From Planctomycetota bacterium (GTDB taxonomy: Bacteria; Planctomycetota; Phycisphaerae; Phycisphaerales; UBA1924), in contig JAFEBN010000008.1 of NCBI GenBank assembly GCA_018242645.1, positions 1 through 40,577 on the forward strand: a DNA stretch of 40,577 nt, in the 5' to 3' direction. Position numbers and translations under genes: made by a program. The notes beneath the pieces were generated by a model. It was not told the origin of the DNA. It saw only the letters and a program-made list of their open reading frames with translations, and did no database searches. Every line of letters starts with the position of its first letter. Position 1 is the stretch's first letter. This document shows positions 24,299 through 32,040 of the stretch, piece by piece.

Positions 24299-25654
24299 AT
24301 GAACCTCCGACTACTCGCCATCGCCCGAAACACCTTCATTGAGAGTCTGCGCCAGCCGGTGCTGCTGCTGCTTATTCTCGCCAACGGCATCCTTTCGATT
24401 CTCGTCACCTGGATGTCCGCATTCAGCATGGCCGACATCGAGAGCGCCGAAGTGCAGGGGGACAACAAGGTCCTGCTCGACGTGGGACTTTCCACGGTCT
24501 TCGGCTGCGGCGCGCTGATCGCGGGGTTTATCGCCACCGCCGCCATCAGCCGCGAGGTCGAAAACAAGACCATCCTCACGATCGTCAGCAAACCGGTTTC
24601 CCGCTGGATCGTCATCCTCGGCAAATTCATCGGCGTTTCGGGCGCGCTGCTCATTGCCACCGTGATCATGCTCGTCTTCCTGCTGCTGGCCGTACGCCAC
24701 GGCGTCATGAGCGTCGCGGCCGACAAGGTCGACCAGCCCGTGCTCGTCTACGCCCTCAGCGCGGTGATTCTCGCCGCCCTGGGCGGCGGCTGGGGCAACT
24801 TCTTCTATCGCTGGAATTTTCCGCAGGTTATGACCCTGCTGCTGCTCCCGTTCATTCTCATCGCGTATGTCGCCGTGCTCTTCACCCACAAAGAGTGGAA
24901 GATGCAGGGACTGGCGATCGACTTCAAGCGTGAGATTTTCATCGCTTGCACCTGTCTCGTCATGGCGATCATGGTGCTCTCGGCCATCGCCATCGCCGCA
25001 TCCACCAAGCTCGGCCAGGTCATGACCATCGTGGTCTGTATGGGCGTCTTCGTGCTGTCGTTGATGTCCAACTACTTCGCGGGACGTCACATCTTCGACA
25101 ACCAGCTCGTTGCCGAGATCGCCAAAGTCACCGCCCCCGACCCCGCCAAGCCCGATCTTCTGCTGCCCGGCGAGGTCCTGGAGATCGATCTCAAGAACTC
25201 TCCGAAACCCTCGATCAAGGTCGGCGACTCGTTCTTCTATTCGCCGAGTCCCACCGGCTTCCCCATGCTCGTTCCCAGTTTCCCCCGCTTCGAGGGCAAC
25301 TTGGAAAAGGGTGAGACATTCCTTGGATCCAACGTGCCGCCCGGACTCATCGTCACCCGATCGGAAGGCCAGAAACTGACCATACGCATGATCGGCGGCA
25401 CGCCCCTTCAACGCATCCGCCCGCCCGAAGCGGACGACTTTGTGTTCCTCCGCCCCACGACCATCCGCCCGCTCTGGCTCATCGCATGGGGCGTTTTCCC
25501 GAACATGCAGCAGTTCTGGATGGTCGATGCCGTGTCGCAGAATCGACCGATCCCGCCGATGTACCTCGGCTTCGCGGCACTCTACGCCATTTCGCAAATC
25601 ACGATCTTCCTCTCCGTCGCCGTCTTCCTGTTCGAAGGACGCGACGTCGGCTGA
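24299..25654 (+). CDS. ABC-2 type permease, divergent from SPFH/ABC cluster
   Basis: The 451-residue protein is an ABC-2 permease. The first membrane segment (PVLLLLILANGILSILVTW) is followed by SREVENKTILTIVSKPVSRWIVILGKFIGV, the coupling region also seen in the permease at 16127-18100. About five more membrane segments follow before residue 265, then an extracytoplasmic domain of about 120 residues and two last segments (LWLIAWGVFP, AALYAISQITIFLSVAVFLF). No ATPase gene accompanies it, so I infer that it shares the ATPase at 18097-19350 and may form a heterodimer with the other permease. It ends four bases before the convergent glycosyltransferase gene. Confidence 0.85.
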   Translation: MNLRLLAIARNTFIESLRQPVLLLLILANGILSILVTWMSAFSMADIESAEVQGDNKVLLDVGLSTVFGCGALIAGFIATAAISREVENKTILTIVSKPVSRWIVILGKFIGVSGALLIATVIMLVFLLLAVRHGVMSVAADKVDQPVLVYALSAVILAALGGGWGNFFYRWNFPQVMTLLLLPFILIAYVAVLFTHKEWKMQGLAIDFKREIFIACTCLVMAIMVLSAIAIAASTKLGQVMTIVVCMGVFVLSLMSNYFAGRHIFDNQLVAEIAKVTAPDPAKPDLLLPGEVLEIDLKNSPKPSIKVGDSFFYSPSPTGFPMLVPSFPRFEGNLEKGETFLGSNVPPGLIVTRSEGQKLTIRMIGGTPLQRIRPPEADDFVFLRPTTIRPLWLIAWGVFPNMQQFWMVDAVSQNRPIPPMYLGFAALYAISQITIFLSVAVFLFEGRDVG

Positions 25655-25658
25655 TCGG

Positions 25659-27128
25659 TTAGGCGGGCAGGGTCGCTTCGCTTCGCGAACGCTGCTCGAT
25701 TGTCTGTTCGTACGCCGAAACACACCGCTCCGCGGCGCCCGACCAGGTCAGCCGCTGCAGCTCGAAGCTCCCGTGCTCCCGAAGTGTCGCGCCCAGAGGC
25801 GGGTGGCGCAGCACGGCGATGATCTTGTTGGCCATCTCGTCGATGTCCCAGAAATCCACCTTCAGCACGTGCGACAGCACTTCGGAGACGCCGCTGGTCT
25901 TGCTGACGATCACGGGCACGTCGTGACTGATCGCCTCGAGCGCCGCCAGCCCGAATGGCTCGCTCACGCTCGGCATGACGTAGCAGTCCGCCATCGAATA
26001 GACGCGCTCCACGTCCTTGCCCCGCAGAAACCCCGTGAACAGCACCTTGTGCCCGATCCCCATGTTCGCGGCAAGCTCGACCATCCGCAGCGCCATGTCG
26101 CCCGAACCCGCAATCACGAACTTGACGTCCTTCACCTTTTCCAGCACGCGCTTGGCCGCGGCGATGAAGTACTCCGGCCCCTTCTGCATCGTGATGCGGC
26201 CCAGGAACAGCACGATCTTGTCGCCCGAGCGGATCTCCGAACCCGTCGCCGGCTGCTGGCTCTCGCGATCGATGCCGTTGTACACAACGTCGATCTTCTC
26301 GCTCGGCACGCCGTACCGACGCTCGCAGATGTTCTTGGTCAGCTGGCTGACCGCGAGCACCCGGTCCGCCGCGTGCATCCCCAGCCGTTCGATGTCGTAG
26401 ATGCGCTGATTGACGTTGTTGCCGGCTCGGTCAAACTCCGTGGAGTGCACATGCACCAGCAGCGGCTTGCCGCTCACCCGGCTGAGCATGACGCCCGCAG
26501 GGAACGTCAGCCAGTCGTGGGCGTGGATCACGTCGAATTCGTCGTTGCGCGCCAGCGAAACCACCAGGCGCGCGTAGCGCTCCGCATCGCCGACCAGGTC
26601 GAAACCGTAATTGCCGTTGGAATGCTGCAACGGACTCACCGGCTCTTCGGGCGTGCGCACACTGGCGAGCAGGTCGGCGATCTGCCGCGCATACACGCGT
26701 GTGCCGGCATCTTCCGATTCCTGTTCCATCTCGGGCGCTGTGGGAGCGGCAACATCCGTCAGGCTCACCCACTGCGTCTTGTCCGCCCGGTCATGGCCCG
26801 GATACGGGCTGGCGAAAGAGGCCGGAACCCCGCGGAAAACAGCGTGTTGAAACCCGTGCGTCGCCAGTTCGGCCTGCACCGTTTCGATCGCGGGTTCCGC
26901 CGGTCGCGCCGTCGATGAAACGGTCCCCGGCCGGGAGCGTTGAGCAGCAGAACCCGCCGGACTGAGCAGCCGCACGTGCGAACTCTGGCTGCGATCAACC
27001 GGCTTGGGGAGAACGAAGGTCACCCGGTGCCCCATCGAATCGAGCGCGCGGGTCAGCCCGTAGCAGGCAACTCCGAGGCCGCCGGCGATGAAGGGGGGAA
27101 ACTCCCAGCCGAGCATCAGGACTCTCAC
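25659..27128 (-). CDS. Glycosyltransferase of the GT4/GT5 type
   Basis: The 489-residue protein is a retaining GT-B glycosyltransferase, probably cytosolic. The N-terminal domain opens like glycogen/starch synthase (VRVLMLGWEFPPFIAGGLGVACYGL), then has a variable insertion (about 50-165), followed by DVIHAHDWLTFPAGV. The C-terminal domain has VVYNGID, KIVLFLGRITMQKGPEYFI and the nucleotide-sugar E-x7-E motif SEPFGLAALE. Likely donors are ADP- or UDP-glucose or another activated sugar; the acceptor cannot be read. The start is GTG 27128, because GGGAGG at 27135-27140 is correctly spaced from it and abuts the alternative TTG at 27134. An uncharacterised gene 46 bases upstream on the same strand is probably cotranscribed. 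Confidence 0.9.
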   Translation of the reverse strand: MRVLMLGWEFPPFIAGGLGVACYGLTRALDSMGHRVTFVLPKPVDRSQSSHVRLLSPAGSAAQRSRPGTVSSTARPAEPAIETVQAELATHGFQHAVFRGVPASFASPYPGHDRADKTQWVSLTDVAAPTAPEMEQESEDAGTRVYARQIADLLASVRTPEEPVSPLQHSNGNYGFDLVGDAERYARLVVSLARNDEFDVIHAHDWLTFPAGVMLSRVSGKPLLVHVHSTEFDRAGNNVNQRIYDIERLGMHAADRVLAVSQLTKNICERRYGVPSEKIDVVYNGIDRESQQPATGSEIRSGDKIVLFLGRITMQKGPEYFIAAAKRVLEKVKDVKFVIAGSGDMALRMVELAANMGIGHKVLFTGFLRGKDVERVYSMADCYVMPSVSEPFGLAALEAISHDVPVIVSKTSGVSEVLSHVLKVDFWDIDEMANKIIAVLRHPPLGATLREHGSFELQRLTWSGAAERCVSAYEQTIEQRSRSEATLPA

Positions 27129-27174
27129 AGGCAACCTCCCGCGAGCGTCCCGTCACGTTGTGTGTGGTGCCGCT

Positions 27175-27657
27175 TCACTCGTCGTCCGTGTCCTTGTGCA
27201 TGTCGCCCAGATGCCGAAAGCACGCCTCATATGCAAGCAGCAGCGTTCCGAGCACTTCCGCCGCACGTGGGTCGCCCGCGCCGACGCCGGCCTTTGACCG
27301 GAATGCAAACAGCTTCTCGTCGTTGCGAAAATGGTCGATCGTCGGAGCCGGCGCCGAGCCCCCCAGTTCGATCAGTTCTTCTTCGAGCAGTTCCTCGAGA
27401 TCATCGCCCGTGTTCAGCAGGTCCGCTTCGACCGAGTGGCTCAGCCAGCGGTCAGCGGTAAAGACACCGACAAACGCGTCGATCCCCTCGACTTCGATGC
27501 GGTACTCGGCGGGCGCGGCAGGGCAGCGCGCGGGGGCGATCAGCCGCGTGCCGCGCACCTGCACAGACCCAAAAACGCCGGCATCGGTCGCCCGCCGGGC
27601 GATCGCTTCCAACATCGCGGCAGATTCCCGCGTCTCCACCACGACAGCCTCCCGCAT
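27175..27657 (-). CDS. Uncharacterised acidic protein upstream of glycosyltransferase
   Basis: I do not recognise this 160-residue soluble protein. It has no signal peptide or membrane segment. Its N-terminal half reads as an alpha/beta domain (AVVVETRESAAMLEAIARRA, EYRIEVEGIDAFVGVFTADRWLS), and an acidic helical stretch follows (DDLEELLEEELIEL). The ATG at 27657 lacks a ribosome binding site. GGGAGG inside the first codons would suit GTG 27642 or 27639 better, so the protein may be five or six residues shorter. Its place directly upstream of the glycosyltransferase suggests a shared transcript. It diverges from the tRNA-Leu gene. Confidence 0.7.
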   Translation of the reverse strand: MREAVVVETRESAAMLEAIARRATDAGVFGSVQVRGTRLIAPARCPAAPAEYRIEVEGIDAFVGVFTADRWLSHSVEADLLNTGDDLEELLEEELIELGGSAPAPTIDHFRNDEKLFAFRSKAGVGAGDPRAAEVLGTLLLAYEACFRHLGDMHKDTDDE

Positions 27658-27745
27658 GGGTGTTCGGGGCCCGCCAACCCGGCCGGCCCAAAGCTCCCAA
27701 CTTTATCCGCGCGACGCGCGGAAACGCGCTATATTTGTCCCCACC

Positions 27746-27762
27746 CAGCGGGATTCCCGCTG
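27746..27762 (+). repeat. Perfect hairpin just before tRNA-Leu
   Basis: CAGCGGG at 27746-27752 pairs perfectly with CCCGCTG at 27756-27762 around an ATT loop, ending four bases before the mature tRNA 5' end. It would lie in the tRNA precursor leader, where it could affect 5' processing, or it may be an inverted-repeat protein site. A TATATT box at 27730-27735 upstream could be the -10 element, but its -35 is unclear. Confidence 0.45.
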
Positions 27763-27766
27763 CAAA

Positions 27767-27850
27767 GCCCAGGTGGCGAAATTGGCAGACGCACTACCTT
27801 GAGGTGGTAGCGCCCGCAAGGGCATGGAGGTTCAAATCCTCTCCTGGGCA
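27767..27850 (+). tRNA. tRNA-Leu (anticodon GAG)
   Basis: An 84-base class II tRNA can be folded by eye. The acceptor stem GCCCAGG (27767-27773) pairs with CCTGGGC (27843-27849), with discriminator A at 27850. The D-arm region has AAATTGGCAGA. The anticodon stem CTACC/GGTAG encloses loop TTGAGGT, with anticodon GAG at 27801-27803. A long variable arm (CGCCCGCAAGGGC) marks a Leu or Ser tRNA, and the T-arm has loop TTCAAAT at 27831-27837. The variable arm and anticodon GAG identify a leucine tRNA reading CUC and CUU. CCA is not encoded, so the end must be added after transcription. A strong terminator follows seven bases later, so it is a single-gene unit. Confidence 0.97.
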
Positions 27851-27856
27851 CTTCTT

Positions 27857-27882
27857 CCCGGCGATGCGCCGGGATTTTTTTC
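27857..27882 (+). terminator. Rho-independent terminator of tRNA-Leu
   Basis: CCCGGCG at 27857-27863 pairs with CGCCGGG at 27867-27873 over an ATG loop, and an A then eight T residues (27875-27882) follow. It lies directly after the tRNA 3' end, so the following receiver gene must have its own promoter or depend on read-through. Confidence 0.92.
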
Positions 27883-27991
27883 GCCCCCTTTTCTAACTCC
27901 ACCAATTCCAAGCAAAAACTGCGCGGGAAAATCCCGCAACTGGCGCCCAAGCCGCGCGCGTTCTCGGTCGATGCCGTGGCGGGAGAACGCC

Positions 27992-28360
27992 ATGCGCATC
28001 CTCATCGCCGACGGGTCTCGCACCATGCGCAACATCATCCGGGCTGTGCTCGCGCAGCTCGGCCACTACGACGTGGACGACGCCTCCGACGCGCCCGAGG
28101 CCCAAACCAGGGCCACTTTCGGCGGTTTTGACCTCTGCCTCATCGACCGCGACCTGCTCGATGCCGCCGGAACCCCCATGACCCGCACCCTCGCCGACGC
28201 CGGGCATCCGGCTCTCATCAGCCTGGAACGTGCCGATCGGCCCGAAGGCTCCCCCCATCCGGGCGCCCATGGAACGCTCCGAAAGCCCTTTGCCCCGGAT
28301 TCCCTGAAACAGTGCATGGAATCGGCCCTGGCCGCCCGGCATTCGCCGTTGGCGGCCTGA
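27992..28360 (+). CDS. Single-domain response regulator (CheY-like) with altered acidic pocket
   Basis: The 122-residue protein is one receiver domain without an output domain. It begins MRILIADGSRTMRNIIR, much like CheY, and keeps the phosphoacceptor Asp52 (DLCLIDRD), the switch Ser77 (ALISLE) and the invariant Lys98 (LRKPF). The metal-binding acidic pair normally found at the end of strand 1 is D7-G8 here, so one acidic residue is missing. Phosphorylation may be weakened. The start at 27992 is set by GGGAG seven bases upstream; the frame upstream runs into the tRNA terminator. No kinase, phosphatase or chemotaxis gene is near, so its partner is unknown. Confidence 0.85.
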   Translation: MRILIADGSRTMRNIIRAVLAQLGHYDVDDASDAPEAQTRATFGGFDLCLIDRDLLDAAGTPMTRTLADAGHPALISLERADRPEGSPHPGAHGTLRKPFAPDSLKQCMESALAARHSPLAA

Positions 28361-28480
28361 TTCCCCGGTGCATTCGCTGCTTGAGAGGCAACCGGTCTCC
28401 GGGCCGGGCCGTAACGTCTCAGCGATTCTCCGGCGCGGTGCTGGACAGCACCAAAAAAGGCCCGGACAATCGCGGACAAG

Positions 28481-30001
28481 ATGCCGAGTGATTTGGGTCC
28501 ATTCCACCGGTCCTTCGGACGCGTTGTCGCGTGTTGGCTGTCCCTGAGCCTCGCCGGCACCGCTCAGGCACTCTCAGTCGACCCAACCCCCACCCCAACC
28601 CCCACCCCCGCCCCCACCCCAGCTCCCGGCACCCCATCACCCGCCCCCTCGAGCGCACCGGAAAAGACCAACGCGGAAACCGAAAAGCCAGGCGCCAAGC
28701 CGACGGCACCGGAGACCGAGAAAGCATCGCCCGCCGAGAAGGGCGCGAGTTCGACTGCTCCCGCGCCCGGTGTGCCACCGGCCAAGCCCGACCCGACGGA
28801 AGTCCCGACACCGTCCGGGCAACTGGAAACCGTGCTGGTCCTGAAAGACGGGACACAGGTCGTCGGCCGCCTGGTCGCGATGGACGACCAGATGTACACG
28901 ATGATGATCGCGGGTGTGCCCACCAAGTTCTCGAAAGAGAACGTGCTCCGGGTCGTGGCGCAGCCTCCGATCGAAGAGCGGTACAAGCAGATGCGGGCCG
29001 CGATTGACGACTCGGATCTCGACAGGCGGGCGCTGGTGGCGGAGTGGCTGCGGGATCGGAAGCGATACGACCTCGCGCTGGCCGAGGCGGACAGCATCCT
29101 GAAGGTTGATCCGCTGCACCCCCGAACCAAAGAGCTCAAGAAGTCGATCGAACTTCAGATCGACATTGATAAAGCTTCCGCCGATCGCAAGGCGCGAGAA
29201 GCTGCAAAGGAAACTGGGCGTCCCGCGGGCGATGGGGAAGCCGAGGGGGATGAGGGTGGAAAGGAAACGGAGCTCTCCCGCCCGTTCCAGACACTGAGCG
29301 AAGAGCAGATCAATCTCATCCGGGTATACGAAATCGATCTGCAGAATCCGCCGCGGCTGCTGATTCCGCGTGAACTGATCGCCCAGCTTCTGACGCATTA
29401 CGCGGATGATCCGCTGCTCCCCTCAACCCCGGAGGGCCGGGAAAAGCTGTATCAGGCCCGTCCGTCTCAGATTCTCGACCTGATGTACCGGCTGAAGGCC
29501 AAGGACCTGTACGGTCAGGTCCGCGTGCTTGAAGACCCGGTTTCGTTCGCGGCGTTCAAGCGCGATGTCCATCAGGGCTGGCTGATGAATGCCTGCGCAA
29601 GCAACCGCTGCCACGGCGGCGAGCAGGCCGGGCGGCTCATGCTGAAGCGATCGCGCCCGACCGATGCATCGACCTACTACACAAACTTCCTCATCCTCGA
29701 CCGATTCCGGCTCGCGGACGGGCGGCCCCTGATCAACTATGAAGAGCCGGAGAAATCGCCCCTGGTCCAGATGGCGATGCCGCGGAATCTCACGGCGCGT
29801 CCGCACCCGATGGTGCGGAACCAGGCAGGCATGGATCAATGGAAGCCCGGCATCCGCTCGACGGACGATCGCCGCTACCGGGCGACGCTTGACTGGATTC
29901 GCTCGATGTACCGCCCGCGCCCTGATTACGGCGTGACCTACGACCCCCCCACCCCCAAGGACGTGCTGCCGCCGGTGCGTCCGGGGAATGGTGAGCGGTG
30001 A
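28481..30001 (+). CDS. Secreted cytochrome-c-like protein with C-x4-C-H motif
   Basis: The 506-residue protein has an N-terminal signal peptide (cut near residue 31), a Pro/Thr/Ala-rich linker of about 80 residues, a small beta domain (ETVLVLKDGTQVVGRLVAMDDQMYTMMI) and a helical segment. The C-terminal domain is laid out like planctomycete cytochrome c domains: FKRDVHQGWLMNACASNRCHGGEQAGRLML, then NYEEPEKSPLVQMAMP and ARPHPMV. The possible haem site is C372-x4-C377-H378, not the usual C-x2-C-H. C-x4-C-H does occur in some real haem sites, so covalent haem is possible but unproven. It would sit in the periplasm and carry electrons or act as a sensor. A lipoprotein gene follows 79 bases later. 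Low-complexity DNA in the linker is described separately. Confidence 0.78.
   Translation: MPSDLGPFHRSFGRVVACWLSLSLAGTAQALSVDPTPTPTPTPAPTPAPGTPSPAPSSAPEKTNAETEKPGAKPTAPETEKASPAEKGASSTAPAPGVPPAKPDPTEVPTPSGQLETVLVLKDGTQVVGRLVAMDDQMYTMMIAGVPTKFSKENVLRVVAQPPIEERYKQMRAAIDDSDLDRRALVAEWLRDRKRYDLALAEADSILKVDPLHPRTKELKKSIELQIDIDKASADRKAREAAKETGRPAGDGEAEGDEGGKETELSRPFQTLSEEQINLIRVYEIDLQNPPRLLIPRELIAQLLTHYADDPLLPSTPEGREKLYQARPSQILDLMYRLKAKDLYGQVRVLEDPVSFAAFKRDVHQGWLMNACASNRCHGGEQAGRLMLKRSRPTDASTYYTNFLILDRFRLADGRPLINYEEPEKSPLVQMAMPRNLTARPHPMVRNQAGMDQWKPGIRSTDDRRYRATLDWIRSMYRPRPDYGVTYDPPTPKDVLPPVRPGNGER
28582..28620 (+). repeat. C-rich tract with G-quadruplex potential on the minus strand
   Basis: Seven runs of three to five C residues separated by one or two bases lie within 39 bases and encode the Pro-Thr repeat of the cytochrome-like protein. 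The opposite strand, which is the template for this gene, carries seven G runs with one- or two-base loops, enough for a G-quadruplex. The repeat is also prone to length change by slippage. Confidence 0.8.
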
Positions 30002-30080
30002 CCCCCAGGTTCCCGCCAGCTGATAAACTCTCCCCCTTCCCCTGATTTCCCGTCCCGGACTTAGCCCGCTGGAGGATTGC

Positions 30081-32012
30081 ATGCAGGTTCGTCAGTCGAT
30101 GCACCGGAGCCGCCCGCACGTCGCGGTCGCGCTTCTCCTGGCCGCAGGATCGCTCGTCGCGTGCGAACGCGTCGATCCGAATCAGCACGCGCTGGCAACG
30201 GGATCGGCCAAGCTGCAGGCCAACTCGGGCGGGGCCTACGCCAACGCCTATCCGGCGAAGAACTACAAGGACACGATCGAGCTCGCCAAGCCGATCGCGA
30301 CGGCGGAAGCGAACTCGGCGCAGGGCTCTGCGGCATCGGTCCTGGTTGGGGCTTCGCAGCTTGGTAAGGCCCAGGCTGTACTCGATGAGGCGGCCCAGGC
30401 AGAACAGGCCTCGGTCAATCGCTCGATCGTGCTCCGGACCATGCTGGACAACTGGACGGCGTACAACGTGTCGGCGGCAAGCGCTTCGAGTTTCGACCCC
30501 ACCCCGATGCTGAGTCAGGCCGATGCCGACCGCGCCGCCACCCAGAAGGAAGTTGACGCCCTGCAATCCAAGTTGCAGGATGTCGAGCGGCGGCTGGCGG
30601 ACCTTCGGGCCCGGGCGAAGCAGAAGTTCGATGAGGCCGACCGATTCGCGCTGGAATTCGCCAAGGCTCGTGAATCGCTCGGCTCGCTTTCGGCGAGCGA
30701 AGCCGAGTCGCGCCTGACCGCGGCGCGCGAGCAGAAGCGCAAGGGCGATGCGATCCGCGTGGAGGCTTCGCGTCTGCAGGCTCAGGCGGACGTCACCCAA
30801 CCCGAAGCCCAGGAGCTGAAGGTACTGATCGCGGCGAGCCAGTCGCGCATCGCCGGATTGGATCGGGAAAAACTCGAGCTGAACGAGAAGGCGCAGCAGG
30901 GTCGCGCGAACGCGGCGCAGTCGCAATCCGCCGCCGCCGATACCGCCAAGCAGATCGAAGCCTCGCTGAAGGAACTCGCGGCGATGCGTTCGGGCGAGGT
31001 CATGGCCAAATACGACCAGGCGATCGCCGAGCTCCGCGCCGCGCTGACGACGGCGAAAGGAGCCTCGGGCGACAGCTCGGCGTCGGGCAAGATCCTGGTC
31101 GGGCGCACGCAGCTCGCGCTGGCGGGCGTGCTCGCGGGGAAGGCCTCAAGCCTGAAGTCGTACGCGTCGCTGCTGGGCGCGATGTCGAACGCGGTTCCGC
31201 CGCTGCCCTTTGCCGACTCGGTTGCCACGCAGCAGAAAGAAACAAGCGAGCAGTGGCATCAGGCGACCGAAGACGCCAAGCAGGCCTTCGAAGCGGCGCA
31301 GAGCGCATTCTCGTCGGTGCAGTTGCGAGGCCAGGGGGCCGCTTCGATCAAGGAGCGCATGACACAGCTCTCCGAGGTCATCGGCGCGCTTGCGGGCAAG
31401 TCGCAGCAGCCCGAGGCACAGCCGGCTCCCGACGCGCCGGCGCCCGCTGCTCCGGCTTCGAACGAGTCCGCTCCGGCCACGCCCAGCGCGGCGGCCGGTC
31501 CCACCGCCGAAGCGGCCTGGGAAGAGATTTTCGGCACGCTTCAGTCGGGCAACCGTGACGCGTTTTTCGCCGTCGCGAAACTGCAGGAGCCGGGCCACGA
31601 AACGATTCTCGAAGCGGTGGTGCTGATCTCCGGCGCGCAGGAAAAACTCGACAACGCCTGCAAAGAGAAGTTCGGTCAGTCGCTGGTCGAAGCTCAGGCC
31701 AAGGCCATGGGGACGACAGCGCCCCTGAAGGCATCGGACTACAAGCTCGACGTGCAGGGCGACACCGCGACGGTATCGCATCCGGCGGTGCCCACGCCGA
31801 TCAAGCTGGTCCGCGAGAACGGCAAGTGGCTGGTTGACTCTTCCTCGTTCACTTCGGGACCGATCGCGATGCTCGCCCCCCGGGCCAAGCCCGTCGCCGA
31901 ATCGATGGAACTGCTCAGCGTCGACATCAAGGACGGCAAGATCGTCAAGATCGAGGACGTGATGATTGAGCTTCAGAAGCGGGTAATGGCGTCCCTTCAG
32001 GGCGGCGGCTGA
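30081..32012 (+). CDS. Large coiled-coil lipoprotein
   Basis: The 643-residue protein begins with a lipoprotein signal whose lipobox is LVAC, with Cys28 as the likely lipidated residue. GGAGG lies five bases before the ATG. Residues about 130-270 are heptad-rich (DALQSKLQDVERRLADLRARAKQKFDEADR and similar), so a long coiled coil is likely. A helical region and a Pro/Ala-rich linker (about 450-485) follow. The last 150 residues form a separate domain (AWEEIFGTLQSGNRDAFFAVAKL, YKLDVQGDTATVSHPAVPTPIKLVRENGKWLVD) that looks like the NTF2-like or DUF4878-type folds common in lipoproteins. It probably bridges membrane and wall or acts in envelope assembly. I do not recognise a named protein. It is likely cotranscribed with the gene before it and the reductase after it. 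Confidence 0.8.
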   Translation: MQVRQSMHRSRPHVAVALLLAAGSLVACERVDPNQHALATGSAKLQANSGGAYANAYPAKNYKDTIELAKPIATAEANSAQGSAASVLVGASQLGKAQAVLDEAAQAEQASVNRSIVLRTMLDNWTAYNVSAASASSFDPTPMLSQADADRAATQKEVDALQSKLQDVERRLADLRARAKQKFDEADRFALEFAKARESLGSLSASEAESRLTAAREQKRKGDAIRVEASRLQAQADVTQPEAQELKVLIAASQSRIAGLDREKLELNEKAQQGRANAAQSQSAAADTAKQIEASLKELAAMRSGEVMAKYDQAIAELRAALTTAKGASGDSSASGKILVGRTQLALAGVLAGKASSLKSYASLLGAMSNAVPPLPFADSVATQQKETSEQWHQATEDAKQAFEAAQSAFSSVQLRGQGAASIKERMTQLSEVIGALAGKSQQPEAQPAPDAPAPAAPASNESAPATPSAAAGPTAEAAWEEIFGTLQSGNRDAFFAVAKLQEPGHETILEAVVLISGAQEKLDNACKEKFGQSLVEAQAKAMGTTAPLKASDYKLDVQGDTATVSHPAVPTPIKLVRENGKWLVDSSSFTSGPIAMLAPRAKPVAESMELLSVDIKDGKIVKIEDVMIELQKRVMASLQGGG

Positions 32013-32040
32013 TCCTTCCAACTCAGACGCCCACTCTTCT

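Noticed and set aside
21214..24342. Open frame of 1042 codons opposite the SPFH genes
   Set aside because: It covers several real genes and their spacers, is Arg/His/Pro-rich and has no domain. It is a GC-rich shadow.
27923..27937. Hairpin GCGGGA/TCCCGC between the tRNA terminator and the receiver gene
   Set aside because: No T run and only six base pairs. It has no clear role.
28437..28458. Hairpin GGTGCT/AGCACC followed by six A residues as a terminator
   Set aside because: The run after the stem is A, not T, on the plus strand, and no minus-strand gene ends there.
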